NCBI RefSeq assembly: GCF_002263495.1
Contig: NZ_CP022753.1
Coordinates: 682,001 to 746,000, forward strand
Length of the DNA: 64,000 bases
Reading direction: 5' to 3'
Origin: Nocardiopsis gilva YIM 90087
GTDB taxonomy: Bacteria > Actinomycetota > Actinomycetes > Streptosporangiales > Streptosporangiaceae
This document shows, in pieces, positions 33,348-41,751 of the stretch. Each line of letters starts with the position of its first letter. Position 1 is the stretch's first letter. The translations under genes were made by a program, and so were the position numbers. The notes beneath the pieces were generated by a model that was not told the origin of the DNA, did no database searches, and worked only from the letters and a program-made list of their open reading frames with translations.

Positions 33348-34313
33348 ATGATCGATCAGAGATTCCGACGGGCCGCGGTGAAGGCGACGGCCGTCTCCCT
33401 GGCGGCGCTGCTCGCCGCCTCGTGCGGAGCTGCGGACGGCGGCGACGACCCCGCCGGAACGGACACGGTACGGATCGCGCTGAACGGCTGGGTGGGATAC
33501 GAGGCGGACGCCGCCGTTCTCTCCTACCTGATCGAACATGAGCTCGGCGGGAAGACCGAGCTGGTCGAGGAGGATGAGGAGTCCTCCTGGGCCAGTCTGG
33601 GTGACGGCTCGGTCGACGTCATCCTGGAGAACTGGGGCCATGAGGACCTCATGGAGCTCTACGGCTCCAAGGAGAGCCAGCGCGTCGTCGACGGCGGCCC
33701 CAACGGCAACAGCGGCAGCATCGGCTGGTATATCCCGCAGTACGTGGTGGACAAGTACCCGGGGATCGAGACCTACAAGGGCCTCAAGGAGCACGCGGAC
33801 ATCTTCACCGGTGCCCAGAGCGGCGACATGGGCCGCTTCCTGGCCGCCGACCCCTCGTTCGTCACCCAGGACCAGGGCATGATCAACCACTTCGACATGG
33901 ACCTGGAGATCTCCTACGCGGGGTCGGAAGACGAGCAGATCGCCGAGGTCCGCAAGGCGTATGCGGAGAAGGAGCCGGTGCTCTTCTACTTCTACGAGCC
34001 GCAGTGGGTCCACGAGGAACTGGATCTGGTGAAGGTGGACTTCCCGGACTACGTGTCGATGTGCGAGATCGACCCGGAGGACGTCGGCTGTGACTACCCG
34101 AAGTATGAGCTGAACAAGGTCTTCCGCAAGGGCTTCGCCGACGAGGGCGGTGCGGCCTACCGGCTCATCGACAACTGGGAGTGGACCAACGAGGACCAGA
34201 ACGAGGTCGCCCAGATGATCGCGGAGAAGGGGATGTCCCGCGATGAGGCCGCCAAGACCTGGGTCGAGGACCACCCCGACACCTGGAAGCCGTGGATTCC
34301 GGCCGACGCCTGA
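33348..34313 (+). CDS. Glycine betaine-binding lipoprotein (second copy)
   Basis: The 321-residue paralogue of the preceding gene has a lipobox LLAASC and the same landmarks: NGWVGYEADAAVLSYL, VILENWGHEDLMELY, VTQDQGMINHFDMDLEISY and FYEPQWVHEELDLVKVDFP. It is clearly a tandem duplicate that has diverged in the loops. ATG 33348 is preceded by AGGCAGGA. Two binding proteins sharing one permease could widen the range of osmoprotectants or of affinity. This is an inference. Confidence 0.92.
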   Translation: MIDQRFRRAAVKATAVSLAALLAASCGAADGGDDPAGTDTVRIALNGWVGYEADAAVLSYLIEHELGGKTELVEEDEESSWASLGDGSVDVILENWGHEDLMELYGSKESQRVVDGGPNGNSGSIGWYIPQYVVDKYPGIETYKGLKEHADIFTGAQSGDMGRFLAADPSFVTQDQGMINHFDMDLEISYAGSEDEQIAEVRKAYAEKEPVLFYFYEPQWVHEELDLVKVDFPDYVSMCEIDPEDVGCDYPKYELNKVFRKGFADEGGAAYRLIDNWEWTNEDQNEVAQMIAEKGMSRDEAAKTWVEDHPDTWKPWIPADA

Positions 34314-34323
34314 GTAACCCCTC

Positions 34324-34359
34324 GTGTGGGCGGTGGCGCGTCCCGCGCGCCGCCCACAC
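34324..34359. terminator. Convergent terminator after the betaine operon
   Basis: GTGTGGGCGG at 34324-34333 pairs perfectly with CCGCCCACAC at 34350-34359, with further GC pairing inside. It lies 10 bp past the second binding-protein stop and 19 bp before the end of the convergent small membrane gene, so it serves both. Confidence 0.7.
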
Positions 34360-34377
34360 GGTCCGACCGCGGCCGCG

Positions 34378-34608
34378 TTAGCGCTCGTGCCGGAGCCGCT
34401 GCCACACCCAGTAGACGTTCAGACAGGCCGCGATGAACCCCGCGGTGAAGACGACGACCAGCGGAACCGAGTCGGTCAGCAGCACCGCGAGTACCGTCGC
34501 GATGAGCAACACCCCCGCCCCGAAAACCGCCAGGATCAGCCGGAACCCCAGAGCACTGGCCGGGCGATCATGGCTCCCCAACGGCCCCTTCAACCGCCCG
34601 CGGCGCAT
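34378..34608 (-). CDS. Small membrane protein, DUF6343-like
   Basis: This 76-residue protein has a basic N-terminus and two hydrophobic helices (about 22-43 and 47-67) ending in VYWVWQRLRHER. The size and the pattern SALGFRLILAVFG recall the actinobacterial DUF6343 family of unknown function. No partner is obvious. The start codon ATG reads MRRGRLKGPLG. Confidence 0.6.
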   Translation of the reverse strand: MRRGRLKGPLGSHDRPASALGFRLILAVFGAGVLLIATVLAVLLTDSVPLVVVFTAGFIAACLNVYWVWQRLRHER

Positions 34609-34689
34609 GCCCGCTCCTTCACGTTTTCGCTTACCCCCTCATCCTAGGGCGCACTGGTGTTCCGCGACGTTCGCCCGCCGTGCGCCGAA

Positions 34690-34900
34690 GGCGACGTGCC
34701 GCCGACCGTGCCGACCTCGGTGGCCGGGACGCCGTGGCGGGTGCACAGCTCGGCGAAAGCGGCCTCGGCGTCGGGGCGGATGGCGACGAACGGGTCGTCA
34801 TCCAGGGTGATCCGGCTGCCCGTGCCTCCGCGCATCGCCGACTCCGCCAGGGCGACGACCAGGCCGCCGTCCGACAGGTTGTGGGCGGCCGCGTTCGTCT
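34690..34900 (-). pseudogene. Degraded fragment of the purL 3' region
   Basis: This stretch aligns along its length with 35872-36110 of the intact purL, about 90% alike by eye. The implied peptide contains [18 protein letters not shown] and [11 protein letters not shown] from the PurL C-terminal domain. A 36-bp (12-codon) piece of purL is missing between the GGCGACGA and ACGGGTCG blocks, and both ends stop abruptly. It points the same way as purL. The toxin-antitoxin pair lies between the fragment and the intact gene, so the fragment records a duplication or insertion event. Confidence 0.85.
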
Positions 34901-35005
34901 ACCACTTCACAGTGGGCAGCCTGAGGATTCCGAAATCCCTGCCCGGAGCCAGTCGAAGGTTTAGAATATTCTTAAGTTATGGTGGGTGGTGGCAGGAGGA
35001 GTGGA

Positions 35006-35383
35006 TTGGCTGCGTGGGAGATCTTCCTCACTGACGAGGTGGGGGAATTCCTTGACACTCTGTATGCCACTGATCCTGAGTCCCACAGGCTCGTCAACCA
35101 GGCGATCCTGGTGTTGGAACGAAACGGCCCCGCGGAAGGTCGGCCGTTGGTTGACACCGTTACAGCTTCGAACATCCCCAACATGAAGGAGCTGCGACCT
35201 GGATCGACGGCGCGCAGCGAGATCCGGATCCTGTTTGTCTTCGACCCTTGGCGTTCCGCGATACTGCTCGTAGCAGGGGACAAGGCAGGAAACTGGCGGC
35301 GATGGTACCGGGAGGCAGTGCCCCGGGCGGAGCGGCTGTATGAGACCTACGTGGTGGAGCGCCGGAAGGAAGTGGAGCCGTGA
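35006..35383 (+). CDS. RelE/HigB-type toxin of a toxin-antitoxin pair
   Basis: The protein (125 residues from TTG 35006, 134 from ATG 34979) fits the Gp49/HigB group of RelE-fold mRNA interferases. WEIFLTDEVGEFLDTL at the start, MKELRPGSTARSEIRILFVFDP and ILLVAGDKAGNWRRWY at the end are typical, with the basic residues expected for ribosome-dependent cleavage. I favour TTG because AGGAGG stands 6 bases before it and homologues begin at AAWE. A TAGAAT -10 inside the palindrome AGAATATTCT (34963-34972) lies just upstream. The stop overlaps the antitoxin GTG. Confidence 0.85.
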   Translation: MAAWEIFLTDEVGEFLDTLYATDPESHRLVNQAILVLERNGPAEGRPLVDTVTASNIPNMKELRPGSTARSEIRILFVFDPWRSAILLVAGDKAGNWRRWYREAVPRAERLYETYVVERRKEVEP

Positions 35384-35700
35384 GCGGGTATCAGCGATGG
35401 CGGACCAGCGGTCACCTTGAGCGTGCGATCGCGACCGCTGGAAGCTCTGACGAGTTTGAGAGCGGTGTTCGCCGACTGCAGGACGAGGCGCAGGGGTGGC
35501 GACTGGCCGAAATGCGTAAGCGGCGACACCTGACACAGGTTCAGGTCGCCCAGCGCATGGGAGTCTCGGTGGGCCGCATCTCGCAGATTGAACAGGGTGA
35601 CGTCTCAACCAGGGAGGTCCTTGACCGTTACGTCGCCGCGCTTGGTGGCACGCTCAAACTGGTGGCGGACTTCGGGGATGAGCAGCTGATGGTCGGCTGA
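35380..35700 (+). CDS. HigA-like Xre antitoxin
   Basis: The 106-residue protein has a central helix-turn-helix (RKRRHLTQVQVAQRMGVSVGRISQIEQG, about 47-74) with an N-terminal helical part of about 40 residues. It is encoded just after the toxin with a 4-bp overlap, the toxin-first order usual for higBA. It should bind the toxin and repress the shared promoter at the nearby palindrome. The end of the gene faces the 3' end of purL across 70 bp. Confidence 0.87.
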   Translation: MSGYQRWRTSGHLERAIATAGSSDEFESGVRRLQDEAQGWRLAEMRKRRHLTQVQVAQRMGVSVGRISQIEQGDVSTREVLDRYVAALGGTLKLVADFGDEQLMVG

Positions 35701-35770
35701 CTTCCGTCTCCACGAATGTGCGGTGGGGCGCGACCATTGTTCCCGCCCCACCGGTGCTGTGGTCCGACAT

Positions 35771-38080
35771 CTACTCGCTGTCGAAGATCTCCGGCAGGGT
35801 GCTCTCGTAGGCGGTGCGCAGGTCGTCGAGTTCGATGTCGAAGCCGCCGCCGGGGTGGGTGACCGACAGGGACGTGCCGCCGACCGTGCCGATCTCACCG
35901 GCCGGGACGCCGTGGCGGGTGCACAGCTCGGTGAACGCGGCCTCGGCGTCGGGGCGGATGGCGACGATCGCGCGGGCCGTCGACTCGCTGAACAGGGCCG
36001 TGAACGGGTCGTCGGGCAGGGTGACCCGGCAGCCGGTACCGCCGCGCAGCGCCGACTCCGCGAGTGCCGCGACCAGGCCGCCGTCCGACAGGTCGTGGGC
36101 CGCGGCGATCACGCCGTACTCCGCGCCGCTCGCCAGCACCTCGCCCAGGGCGGCTTCAGCCGCCAGGTCGACCTTGGGCGGAACGCCGCCCAGGTGGCCG
36201 TGGACGGTGTCGGCCCACACCGAGCCGCCCAGCTCGTCGGCGGTCTCGCCGAGCAGCAGGATCTTCGCGCCGTCGGCGTCTGGGCCGAAAGCCGTGGTCA
36301 GCCGGTCGTTGATGTCGTCGATCACGCCCAGCACGCCGATGACCGGCGTCGGGTTGATCGCCGCCTCGCCCGTCTGGTTGTAGAAGCTGACGTTGCCGCC
36401 GGTGACCGGGGTGCCGAGCTGCTTGCAGGCGTCGGCCAGGCCCGTGGTGGACTCGGCGAACTGCCACATCACCGCCGGGTCCTCCGGCGAGCCGAAGTTG
36501 AGGCAGTTGGTCACCGCCAGCGGACGGGCGCCGGTGGCCGACACGTTGCGGTAGGCCTCGGCGTAGGCCGCCTGGGTACCGGTGTACGGGTCCAGGCGGG
36601 TGAAGCGGCCGTTGCCGTCGGTGGCCAGAGCGATCCCGCGGGTGCCGTCCTCGGTCACCCGCACCAGGCCGCCGTCGTGCGGCGTGGCCAGCACGGTGTT
36701 GCCGAGCACGTAGCGGTCGTACTGCTGGGTGACCCAGGTCGGGTCGCACACGCCCGGGGCGGCGAGCACGCGCAGCACCTGCTCGCGCAGCTCGGCGTCG
36801 GTCTTGGGCCGCTCCAGCCGGGCCGGGGTGTCGGCCCGCAGGTCGTCCTGGCTGTCCGGGCGGGCGTAGGGCCGCTGGTAGACCGGGCCCTCGTCGGAGG
36901 CGGTGCGCGGCGGCATGTCCACCACGGTCTCGCCGTGCCAGGTCATCACCAGGCGCCCGCCGCGCTCGGCCTCCTGCGGCGTGACGTCGGCGACCTCGCC
37001 GATCTCGGTGGCGAGGATGTTCCACTTGGCGCAGACCGCCATGAACTCGTCGAGCCGCCCCGGCTCGACGATGGCCATCATGCGCTCCTGCGACTCGCTC
37101 ATCAGGATCTCTTCGGGCGTGAGCCGCGGGTCGCGCAGCGGGACCCGGTCCAGCTCGATCCGCATCCCGCCGGTGCCGCCCGCCGCGAGCTCGGTGGTGG
37201 CACACGAGACGCCCGCTGCCCCGAGGTCCTGGATGCCCACGACCAGGTCCTTGGCGAACAGCTCCAGGCTGCACTCGATGAGCAGCTTCTCCAGGAACGG
37301 GTCGCCCACCTGCACGCTGGGCCGCTTGGCGTGGCTCTCGTCGTCGAACGACGCGCTCGCCAGCACCGACGCGCCGCCGATGCCGTCCGGGCCGGTGGTG
37401 GCGCCGAACAGGACCACCTTGTTGCCGGGCCCGGGCGCCTGGGCGAGCTTGATGTCCTCGTGCTTCATCACGCCCACGCACAGCGCGTTGACCAGCGGGT
37501 TCGCCGCGTATCCCGCGCCGAAGCCGATCTCGCCGCCGATGTTGGGCAGCCCCAGGCAGTTGCCGTAGAACGAGATGCCGGAGACGACGCCGGGCAGCAC
37601 CCGGCGGGTGTCGGCGGCGTCGGCCGGGCCGAAGCGCAGCGCGTCCATGACGGCGACGGGGCGCGCGCCCATGGTGAGGATGTCGCGGACGATGCCGCCG
37701 ACACCGGTGGCCGCGCCCTGGTGCGGCTCGACGTAGGAGGGGTGGTTGTGCGACTCGATCTTGAAGGTCACCGCGTAGCCGTCGCCGACGTCCACCACAC
37801 CGGCGTTCTCGCCCATGCCGACCAGCAGCGCGTCGCTCTGCGGCGCCTTCTCGCCGAACTGCCGCAGGTGCGCCTTGGAGCTCTTGTAGGAGCAGTGCTC
37901 GCTCCACATGACCGAGTAGATGGCCAGCTCGGCGGAGGTGGGGCGGCGGCCCAGGATGTCGCGGACGCGCTGGTACTCGTCGTCGGCCATGCCGAGTTCG
38001 GCGTAGGGCTGCGGGGTCTCCGGCGTCGTCTCGGCGGTGGCGACGGTGTCGAGCGTGGCTGCCTTGGCTGCTTCGGGCAT
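35771..38080 (-). CDS. purL: Phosphoribosylformylglycinamidine synthase subunit PurL
   Basis: The 769-residue small-type PurL makes FGAM from FGAR, ATP and ammonia in purine synthesis, together with PurQ and Pur[31 protein letters not shown] and [13 protein letters not shown] in the first half and GNVSFYNQ and [10 protein letters not shown] in the second half are its ATP- and substrate-binding motifs. ATG 38080 is chosen because the body begins soon after it. Upstream in-frame codons are Pro/Arg-rich. The degraded fragment at 34690 derives from the C-terminal part of a gene like this. Confidence 0.96.
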   Translation of the reverse strand: MPEAAKAATLDTVATAETTPETPQPYAELGMADDEYQRVRDILGRRPTSAELAIYSVMWSEHCSYKSSKAHLRQFGEKAPQSDALLVGMGENAGVVDVGDGYAVTFKIESHNHPSYVEPHQGAATGVGGIVRDILTMGARPVAVMDALRFGPADAADTRRVLPGVVSGISFYGNCLGLPNIGGEIGFGAGYAANPLVNALCVGVMKHEDIKLAQAPGPGNKVVLFGATTGPDGIGGASVLASASFDDESHAKRPSVQVGDPFLEKLLIECSLELFAKDLVVGIQDLGAAGVSCATTELAAGGTGGMRIELDRVPLRDPRLTPEEILMSESQERMMAIVEPGRLDEFMAVCAKWNILATEIGEVADVTPQEAERGGRLVMTWHGETVVDMPPRTASDEGPVYQRPYARPDSQDDLRADTPARLERPKTDAELREQVLRVLAAPGVCDPTWVTQQYDRYVLGNTVLATPHDGGLVRVTEDGTRGIALATDGNGRFTRLDPYTGTQAAYAEAYRNVSATGARPLAVTNCLNFGSPEDPAVMWQFAESTTGLADACKQLGTPVTGGNVSFYNQTGEAAINPTPVIGVLGVIDDINDRLTTAFGPDADGAKILLLGETADELGGSVWADTVHGHLGGVPPKVDLAAEAALGEVLASGAEYGVIAAAHDLSDGGLVAALAESALRGGTGCRVTLPDDPFTALFSESTARAIVAIRPDAEAAFTELCTRHGVPAGEIGTVGGTSLSVTHPGGGFDIELDDLRTAYESTLPEIFDSE

Positions 38081-38133
38081 CGAGTTTCCGTTCGGGATGT
38101 GCGGTGTGCGACCGGCGGGTTCGTGAAGATCGG

Positions 38134-38616
38134 TCAAGAGAGCGGATCCTGCGCGTGCGCGATCACCAGGCCGGCGGTGCTCCCCGGTGTGTAGGGGGAG
38201 GTGCTGCCCTGGACCAGGACGGACCCGTTGGTCAGGTAGGTCTGGCTGAGGGGGACGTCGTCGGGGCTGTCCGCGCCCTCGGGGAGGATCCGGCCCCAAC
38301 CGTCGTCGATGAGGTGCCGGTAGACGGTCTCGACGGCCTCCTCACCGCTGTCCGCCTCCTCGGCGGTGATGGCGACGACCCGGTAGCACTCCCCGCGCTC
38401 GCACTGCTGGCCGAGGTCGGCGTACTCGGTGGCGTCGGGTGCCTCGCCCAGCGCCGCCATCTCGGGCGCGGGGACCGGGGCCTCACCCTCCTGTTGCTGG
38501 TCGGACTGGGCGAAGAAGGCGTTGAAAAGTCCCACCGCCCCGCTGGCTACCAGGCCGACGGTGACCACGGCGACCAGGAGGATCATCATCCTCCGGGAGC
38601 GAAGCAGTGACATCAT
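38134..38616 (-). CDS. Membrane-anchored protein of unknown function between purQ and purL
   Basis: The 160-residue protein has one N-terminal membrane helix (about 11-30, [20 protein letters not shown]) and an acidic outer domain with two Cys in [13 protein letters not shown] and a C-terminal stretch [19 protein letters not shown]. It starts at ATG 38616 or 38613 behind GGGGGAC. I do not recognise a family. It sits in line with purQ and purL but shows no sign of a purine function. Confidence 0.72.
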   Translation of the reverse strand: MMSLLRSRRMMILLVAVVTVGLVASGAVGLFNAFFAQSDQQQEGEAPVPAPEMAALGEAPDATEYADLGQQCERGECYRVVAITAEEADSGEEAVETVYRHLIDDGWGRILPEGADSPDDVPLSQTYLTNGSVLVQGSTSPYTPGSTAGLVIAHAQDPLS

Positions 38617-38651
38617 CGTTGAAACGTCCCCCAAGGTGGCGGTCGCGCGGG

Positions 38652-39368
38652 TCAGCCCCCGCTGGCCGCTGTCGCGCCGAGTACCGGCGAGCCGTCGGTC
38701 AGGTGCGCCAGCACCGAGGCGAAGAAGCCCAGGCCGTCGACGGAGGGCCCGGTGAGCGCCTCCACCGCGTGCTCGGGGTGCGGCATGAGCCCGACGACGT
38801 TGCCGTGGTCGTTGGTGATGCCCGCGATGTCGCGGCGCGAGCCGTTGGGCGCGGTGCCGACGTAGCGGACGACCACGCGTCCGGTGCGCTCCAGCTCGTC
38901 GAGGGTGGCGTCGTCGGCCACGTAGGCGCCCTCGCCGCTCTTCAGGACGACGAGGATCTCCTCGTCGCTCGAGTAGCGGTTGGTCCAGGCGGTGGCGGTG
39001 GACTCGACCCGCAGGCGCTGGTCGCGGGTGATGAAGCGGAGCGAGGAGTTGCGCGTCAGCGCGCCCGGCAGCAGGTGGCTCTCGCACAGGATCTGGAAGC
39101 CGTTGCAGATGCCCAGGACCGGCAGGGCGCCCGACTTCGCGGCCGGGACCAACTCCGTCATGATCGGCGCGAACCGGGCGATGGCGCCGCAGCGCAGGTA
39201 GTCGCCGTAGGAGAAGCCGCCGGGCAGGACGACGGCGTCCACACCCCGCAGGTCGGCGTCGTCGTGCCAGAGCGCGACGGGCTCGGCGCCGGCGAGGCGG
39301 ATCGCGCGCATGGCGTCCGTGTCGTCGAGGGAACCGGGGAAGGTGACGACGCCCACACGGGCTGTCAT
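38652..39368 (-). CDS. purQ: Phosphoribosylformylglycinamidine synthase subunit PurQ
   Basis: The 238-residue class I glutamine amidotransferase feeds ammonia to PurL. The nucleophile Cys is in [10 protein letters not shown] (near 88) and the His-Glu pair is in [11 protein letters not shown] (near 197). [15 protein letters not shown] opens the protein and [15 protein letters not shown] is typical of PurQ. ATG 39368 is preceded by GGAGAG. The next gene upstream on this strand is an ATPase rather than purS, which lies further on. Confidence 0.95.
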   Translation of the reverse strand: MTARVGVVTFPGSLDDTDAMRAIRLAGAEPVALWHDDADLRGVDAVVLPGGFSYGDYLRCGAIARFAPIMTELVPAAKSGALPVLGICNGFQILCESHLLPGALTRNSSLRFITRDQRLRVESTATAWTNRYSSDEEILVVLKSGEGAYVADDATLDELERTGRVVVRYVGTAPNGSRRDIAGITNDHGNVVGLMPHPEHAVEALTGPSVDGLGFFASVLAHLTDGSPVLGATAASGG

Positions 39369-39560
39369 GGGCACTCTCCGAAAGATCGTCGGTGGGAGAT
39401 CGGGCCGTTTGGTGTGGTTGGTGAACCGAGGTCGACACGACCGGCGCATCCGGTCCCGAGGGTACCTGCTGACCTCCGCTGTTGGGGTGGCGGGTGGGGC
39501 GTGGAGTGGTCGCGCGTCGGGCGATGGCCGCGGACCTCGCCGCCCTGTCGTCGCCGCCGA

Positions 39561-39590
39561 CCGGCCGCGGCCGTCGAGGGCCGCGGCCGG
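39561..39590 (-). terminator. Strong hairpin after the anti-sigma-type ATPase gene
   Basis: CCGGCCGCGGCC at 39561-39572 pairs perfectly with 39579-39590 around GTCGAG. It lies 18 bp past the stop of the leftward ATPase gene, which suggests that purQ has its own promoter in the spacer 39369-39560. Confidence 0.65.
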
Positions 39591-39607
39591 CGCCGATCCG
39601 GCCCTGG

Positions 39608-40060
39608 TCAGCAGGGCAGCGGAAGTACGGTGGCCGCCCCGCACAGGGGGTGGCGTGTCGGTTCGGTGGCGTGTAGGTGCTTGTCCATCCACACCGTCAC
39701 TCCGCTGGACGCGGTGGCATGGAAGACCACGTCGTCCATGAGGGCCCGCATCAGCAGAATGCCCCTTCCCGACTCCCATTCGAGTTCTGGAAGGGGCACC
39801 CGGCCCGCCCGGAATTCCGGGCCTTGATGACTGATCTCCACGAGGCACAGTGAGGAGCGGAACCGCACCCGGACCGCGTAGTCGGGGGCGGGGTCTCCGT
39901 GGTCGACGGCGTTGGCGCAGGCCTCGGTGGCGGCGATCAGAATCGGGTAGCTGCAGTCGTCGCAGACGCCGCGGGCGCGGAGCGCGGTGCGGAGAACGTC
40001 CCGCATCACGGCGACGGTGTACGCCTGACGGGGGAGGGTGATCGAGAATTGCTCATCCAT
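39608..40060 (-). CDS. ATP-binding protein of the anti-sigma factor (RsbW/SpoIIAB-like) type
   Basis: The 150-residue protein is a stand-alone HATPase_c_2 domain. The N box [12 protein letters not shown] and the G box [15 protein letters not shown] are visible, and the N-terminal [23 protein letters not shown] is the usual first strand and helix. Such proteins bind sigma factors or anti-anti-sigma factors and are very numerous in filamentous actinomycetes. The start ATG 40060 lies behind GAGGG. It separates purS from purQ. The partner is not in view. Confidence 0.85.
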   Translation of the reverse strand: MDEQFSITLPRQAYTVAVMRDVLRTALRARGVCDDCSYPILIAATEACANAVDHGDPAPDYAVRVRFRSSLCLVEISHQGPEFRAGRVPLPELEWESGRGILLMRALMDDVVFHATASSGVTVWMDKHLHATEPTRHPLCGAATVLPLPC

Positions 40061-40223
40061 CAACAAACCCTCACGACCGTTCGTCACTTGTTGGGGAAAC
40101 TTCCCGGGGGAAGCGTGACGAAACGGGACGTTCGGGCCGTTAGGGGTGTGCTGTGCCTCATGCGGGGTGCCCAGGGGCTGGGTCCCCGGGCGCCTCTCCG
40201 GTGATCCCGGCGAAGTGCGGGCG

Positions 40224-40466
40224 TCAGGCGACGCGCAGCTCGAAGTCCTCGATGACCGGGTTGGCCAGCAGCGTCTCGGCGAGGCGGCGGATGTCGGCCA
40301 GCTTGGCGTCGTCGACCTCGCCCTCCACCTCCACCTCGAAGCGCTTGCCCTGGCGCACCTGGGTGACGCCGTCGAAGCCGAGGCGGCCGCACGCCCCCAC
40401 GATCGCCTGGCCCTGGGGGTCCAGGATCTCCGGCTTGAGCATGACGTCGACGATGACGCGGGCCAC
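40224..40466 (-). CDS. purS: Phosphoribosylformylglycinamidine synthase subunit PurS
   Basis: The 80-residue PurS bridges PurQ and PurL in the FGAM synthase complex. VARVIVDVMLKPEILDPQGQAI, VRQGKRFEVEVEG and ETLLANPVIEDFELRV are the family landmarks. I use GTG 40466, preceded by GGAGGACC, rather than the open frame to 40553, because the known protein starts at this point. Confidence 0.94.
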   Translation of the reverse strand: MARVIVDVMLKPEILDPQGQAIVGACGRLGFDGVTQVRQGKRFEVEVEGEVDDAKLADIRRLAETLLANPVIEDFELRVA

Positions 40467-40734
40467 AGGGTCCTCCACAGTTGTGCCGCACTTCACGGGC
40501 TCGGGCGGGCGCCGCTCCACGCTGCGGGAGGGGCCGGGAAAAGCGTACGGCACCTGCGCACACTCTGGTCTTCCGGGGCTCCGCGCGTCCCTTCCTTACC
40601 GCATACTTACGCCTGGGAGATACCGATTCGCCCCATTGGTGACACTCATCACCCTGATTCATGGCATCATAATGGGCTCTTTCGTGCGTCTACCAGGGTG
40701 GCAGCGATCATCCGGTCGTCCTTAAGGGGGAGAT

Positions 40735-41346
40735 TTGGCGACCATCGAACTTGAGCGCACCGCCGCTACCGAACAAGCCCCGGAAACCCCGGAGGAACTG
40801 GACTTCGTCACGGCGGTGACGCCGTACGCCGACCAGCTGTACCCCACCGCGCTGCGCATGACGCGCAACGCGGCCGACGCCGAGGACCTGGTCCAGGAGA
40901 CGTTCACGAAGGCGTTCGCCAACTTCCACCAGTTCAAGGCCGGGACCAACCTGCGGGCCTGGCTGTACCGCATCCTGACCAACACCTTCATCAACGGCTA
41001 CCGCAAGAAGCAGCGCGAGCCGCGCCAGGACTCCACCGACGAGATCAAGGACTGGCAGCTCGCCGCGGCCGACGCGCACACCTCGTCCGGTGCCCGCTCC
41101 GCGGAGATGGAGGTGCTCGACCACCTTCCCGACTCCGACATCCGCGTGGCCCTGGCGGAGCTGCCCGAGGAGTTCCGGCTCGTCGTCTACCTCATCGACA
41201 TCGAGGGCTACTCCTACAAGGAGGTGGCCGCTCGGATGGGGACCCCGCTGGGCACCGTCATGTCGCGGCTGCACCGCGCCCGTCGCCAGCTGCGCGAAAT
41301 GCTCACCGACTACGCCCGTGAGCGGGGAGTGCGCGCGGCCGCCTGA
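40735..41346 (+). CDS. sigR: ECF RNA polymerase sigma factor, SigR/SigH-like
   Basis: The 203-residue sigma factor closely follows the thiol-oxidative-stress group (SigR of Streptomyces, SigH of mycobacteria). Region 2 is seen in [27 protein letters not shown] and [15 protein letters not shown], and region 4 in [27 protein letters not shown] followed by [16 protein letters not shown]. The start is TTG behind AAGGGGGAG. An in-frame TAA 10 bp upstream rules out a longer isoform. In Streptomyces the anti-sigma gene rsrA follows directly. Here a 20-bp hairpin and then a different operon follow. Confidence 0.88.
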   Translation: MATIELERTAATEQAPETPEELDFVTAVTPYADQLYPTALRMTRNAADAEDLVQETFTKAFANFHQFKAGTNLRAWLYRILTNTFINGYRKKQREPRQDSTDEIKDWQLAAADAHTSSGARSAEMEVLDHLPDSDIRVALAELPEEFRLVVYLIDIEGYSYKEVAARMGTPLGTVMSRLHRARRQLREMLTDYARERGVRAAA

Positions 41347-41375
41347 CGCGACCGGCTTCCCCCGCCCCGACGCAT

Positions 41376-41420
41376 AACGCACAGAAGGACGTCACGCATA
41401 GTGACGTCCTTCTGTGCGTT
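41376..41420 (+). terminator. Perfect 20-bp hairpin after sigR
   Basis: AACGCACAGAAGGACGTCAC at 41376-41395 pairs without error with 41401-41420 around GCATA. It lies 30 bp past the sigR stop. There is no T-run, but the stem is strong enough to end the transcript. It makes sigR monocistronic. Confidence 0.75.
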
Positions 41421-41751
41421 CGGTGATCATTTTGCGGTGATGGCGGGGCGTGGCGCGTGCATCGGGAGGCCGAGTCGGCTCCCGGCGACGGGGTTTGTCG
41501 GATGTCCGAATTTTTCTTCGGACGGCCTTGCGAAAGGTAGGAAGTCCTGGTAGTTGCGCTTTTGGGCTTCTTGGAGATCATGGGTTGCAACCGAAAAGGT
41601 GTGACCGAGGCCTTGCGCCAACCGTGGTGAGTTCTGTCACGATGTCGGTAGGGCTGCCTGCCCATACCCGTTACCCCGGGTAAGCGGGCTGAGATCCGGC
41701 CGACCAGCGGTACCCCGCGAAATCGGCCCCGAGAACCCCGAGGAGCGACAG
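41421..41751 (+). promoter_or_regulatory. Leader and promoter region of the 2-oxoacid dehydrogenase operon
   Basis: This 331-bp gap has no gene. It holds a small hairpin GTCCGAA/TTCGGAC with a T-rich loop (41504-41523) and a palindrome TTACCC-C-GGGTAA at 41671-41683, flanked by CCCG and GCGGG that extend it imperfectly. The palindrome lies about 70 bp before the E1 alpha start and is a candidate operator. Confidence 0.45.

Noticed and set aside
35723-38194. Long open frame antisense to purL (about 820 codons)
   Set aside because: It mirrors the codon periodicity of purL, has low-complexity Gly/Arg/Val/Leu content and no ribosome site. PurL on the other strand is certain.
40615-40650. SigR-type promoter (GGGAAT-N18-GTT) in front of sigR
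   Set aside because: GGGAGA and GTG occur at about the right spacing, but both elements depart from the consensus, so autoregulation from this site is not supported.
41671-41751. A GCTGAGA motif near a short hairpin upstream of the E1 alpha gene, as in the TPP riboswitch
   Set aside because: The enzyme uses thiamine diphosphate, which made this tempting, but the second conserved TPP-riboswitch block and the joining helices are absent, so the match is only seven bases.
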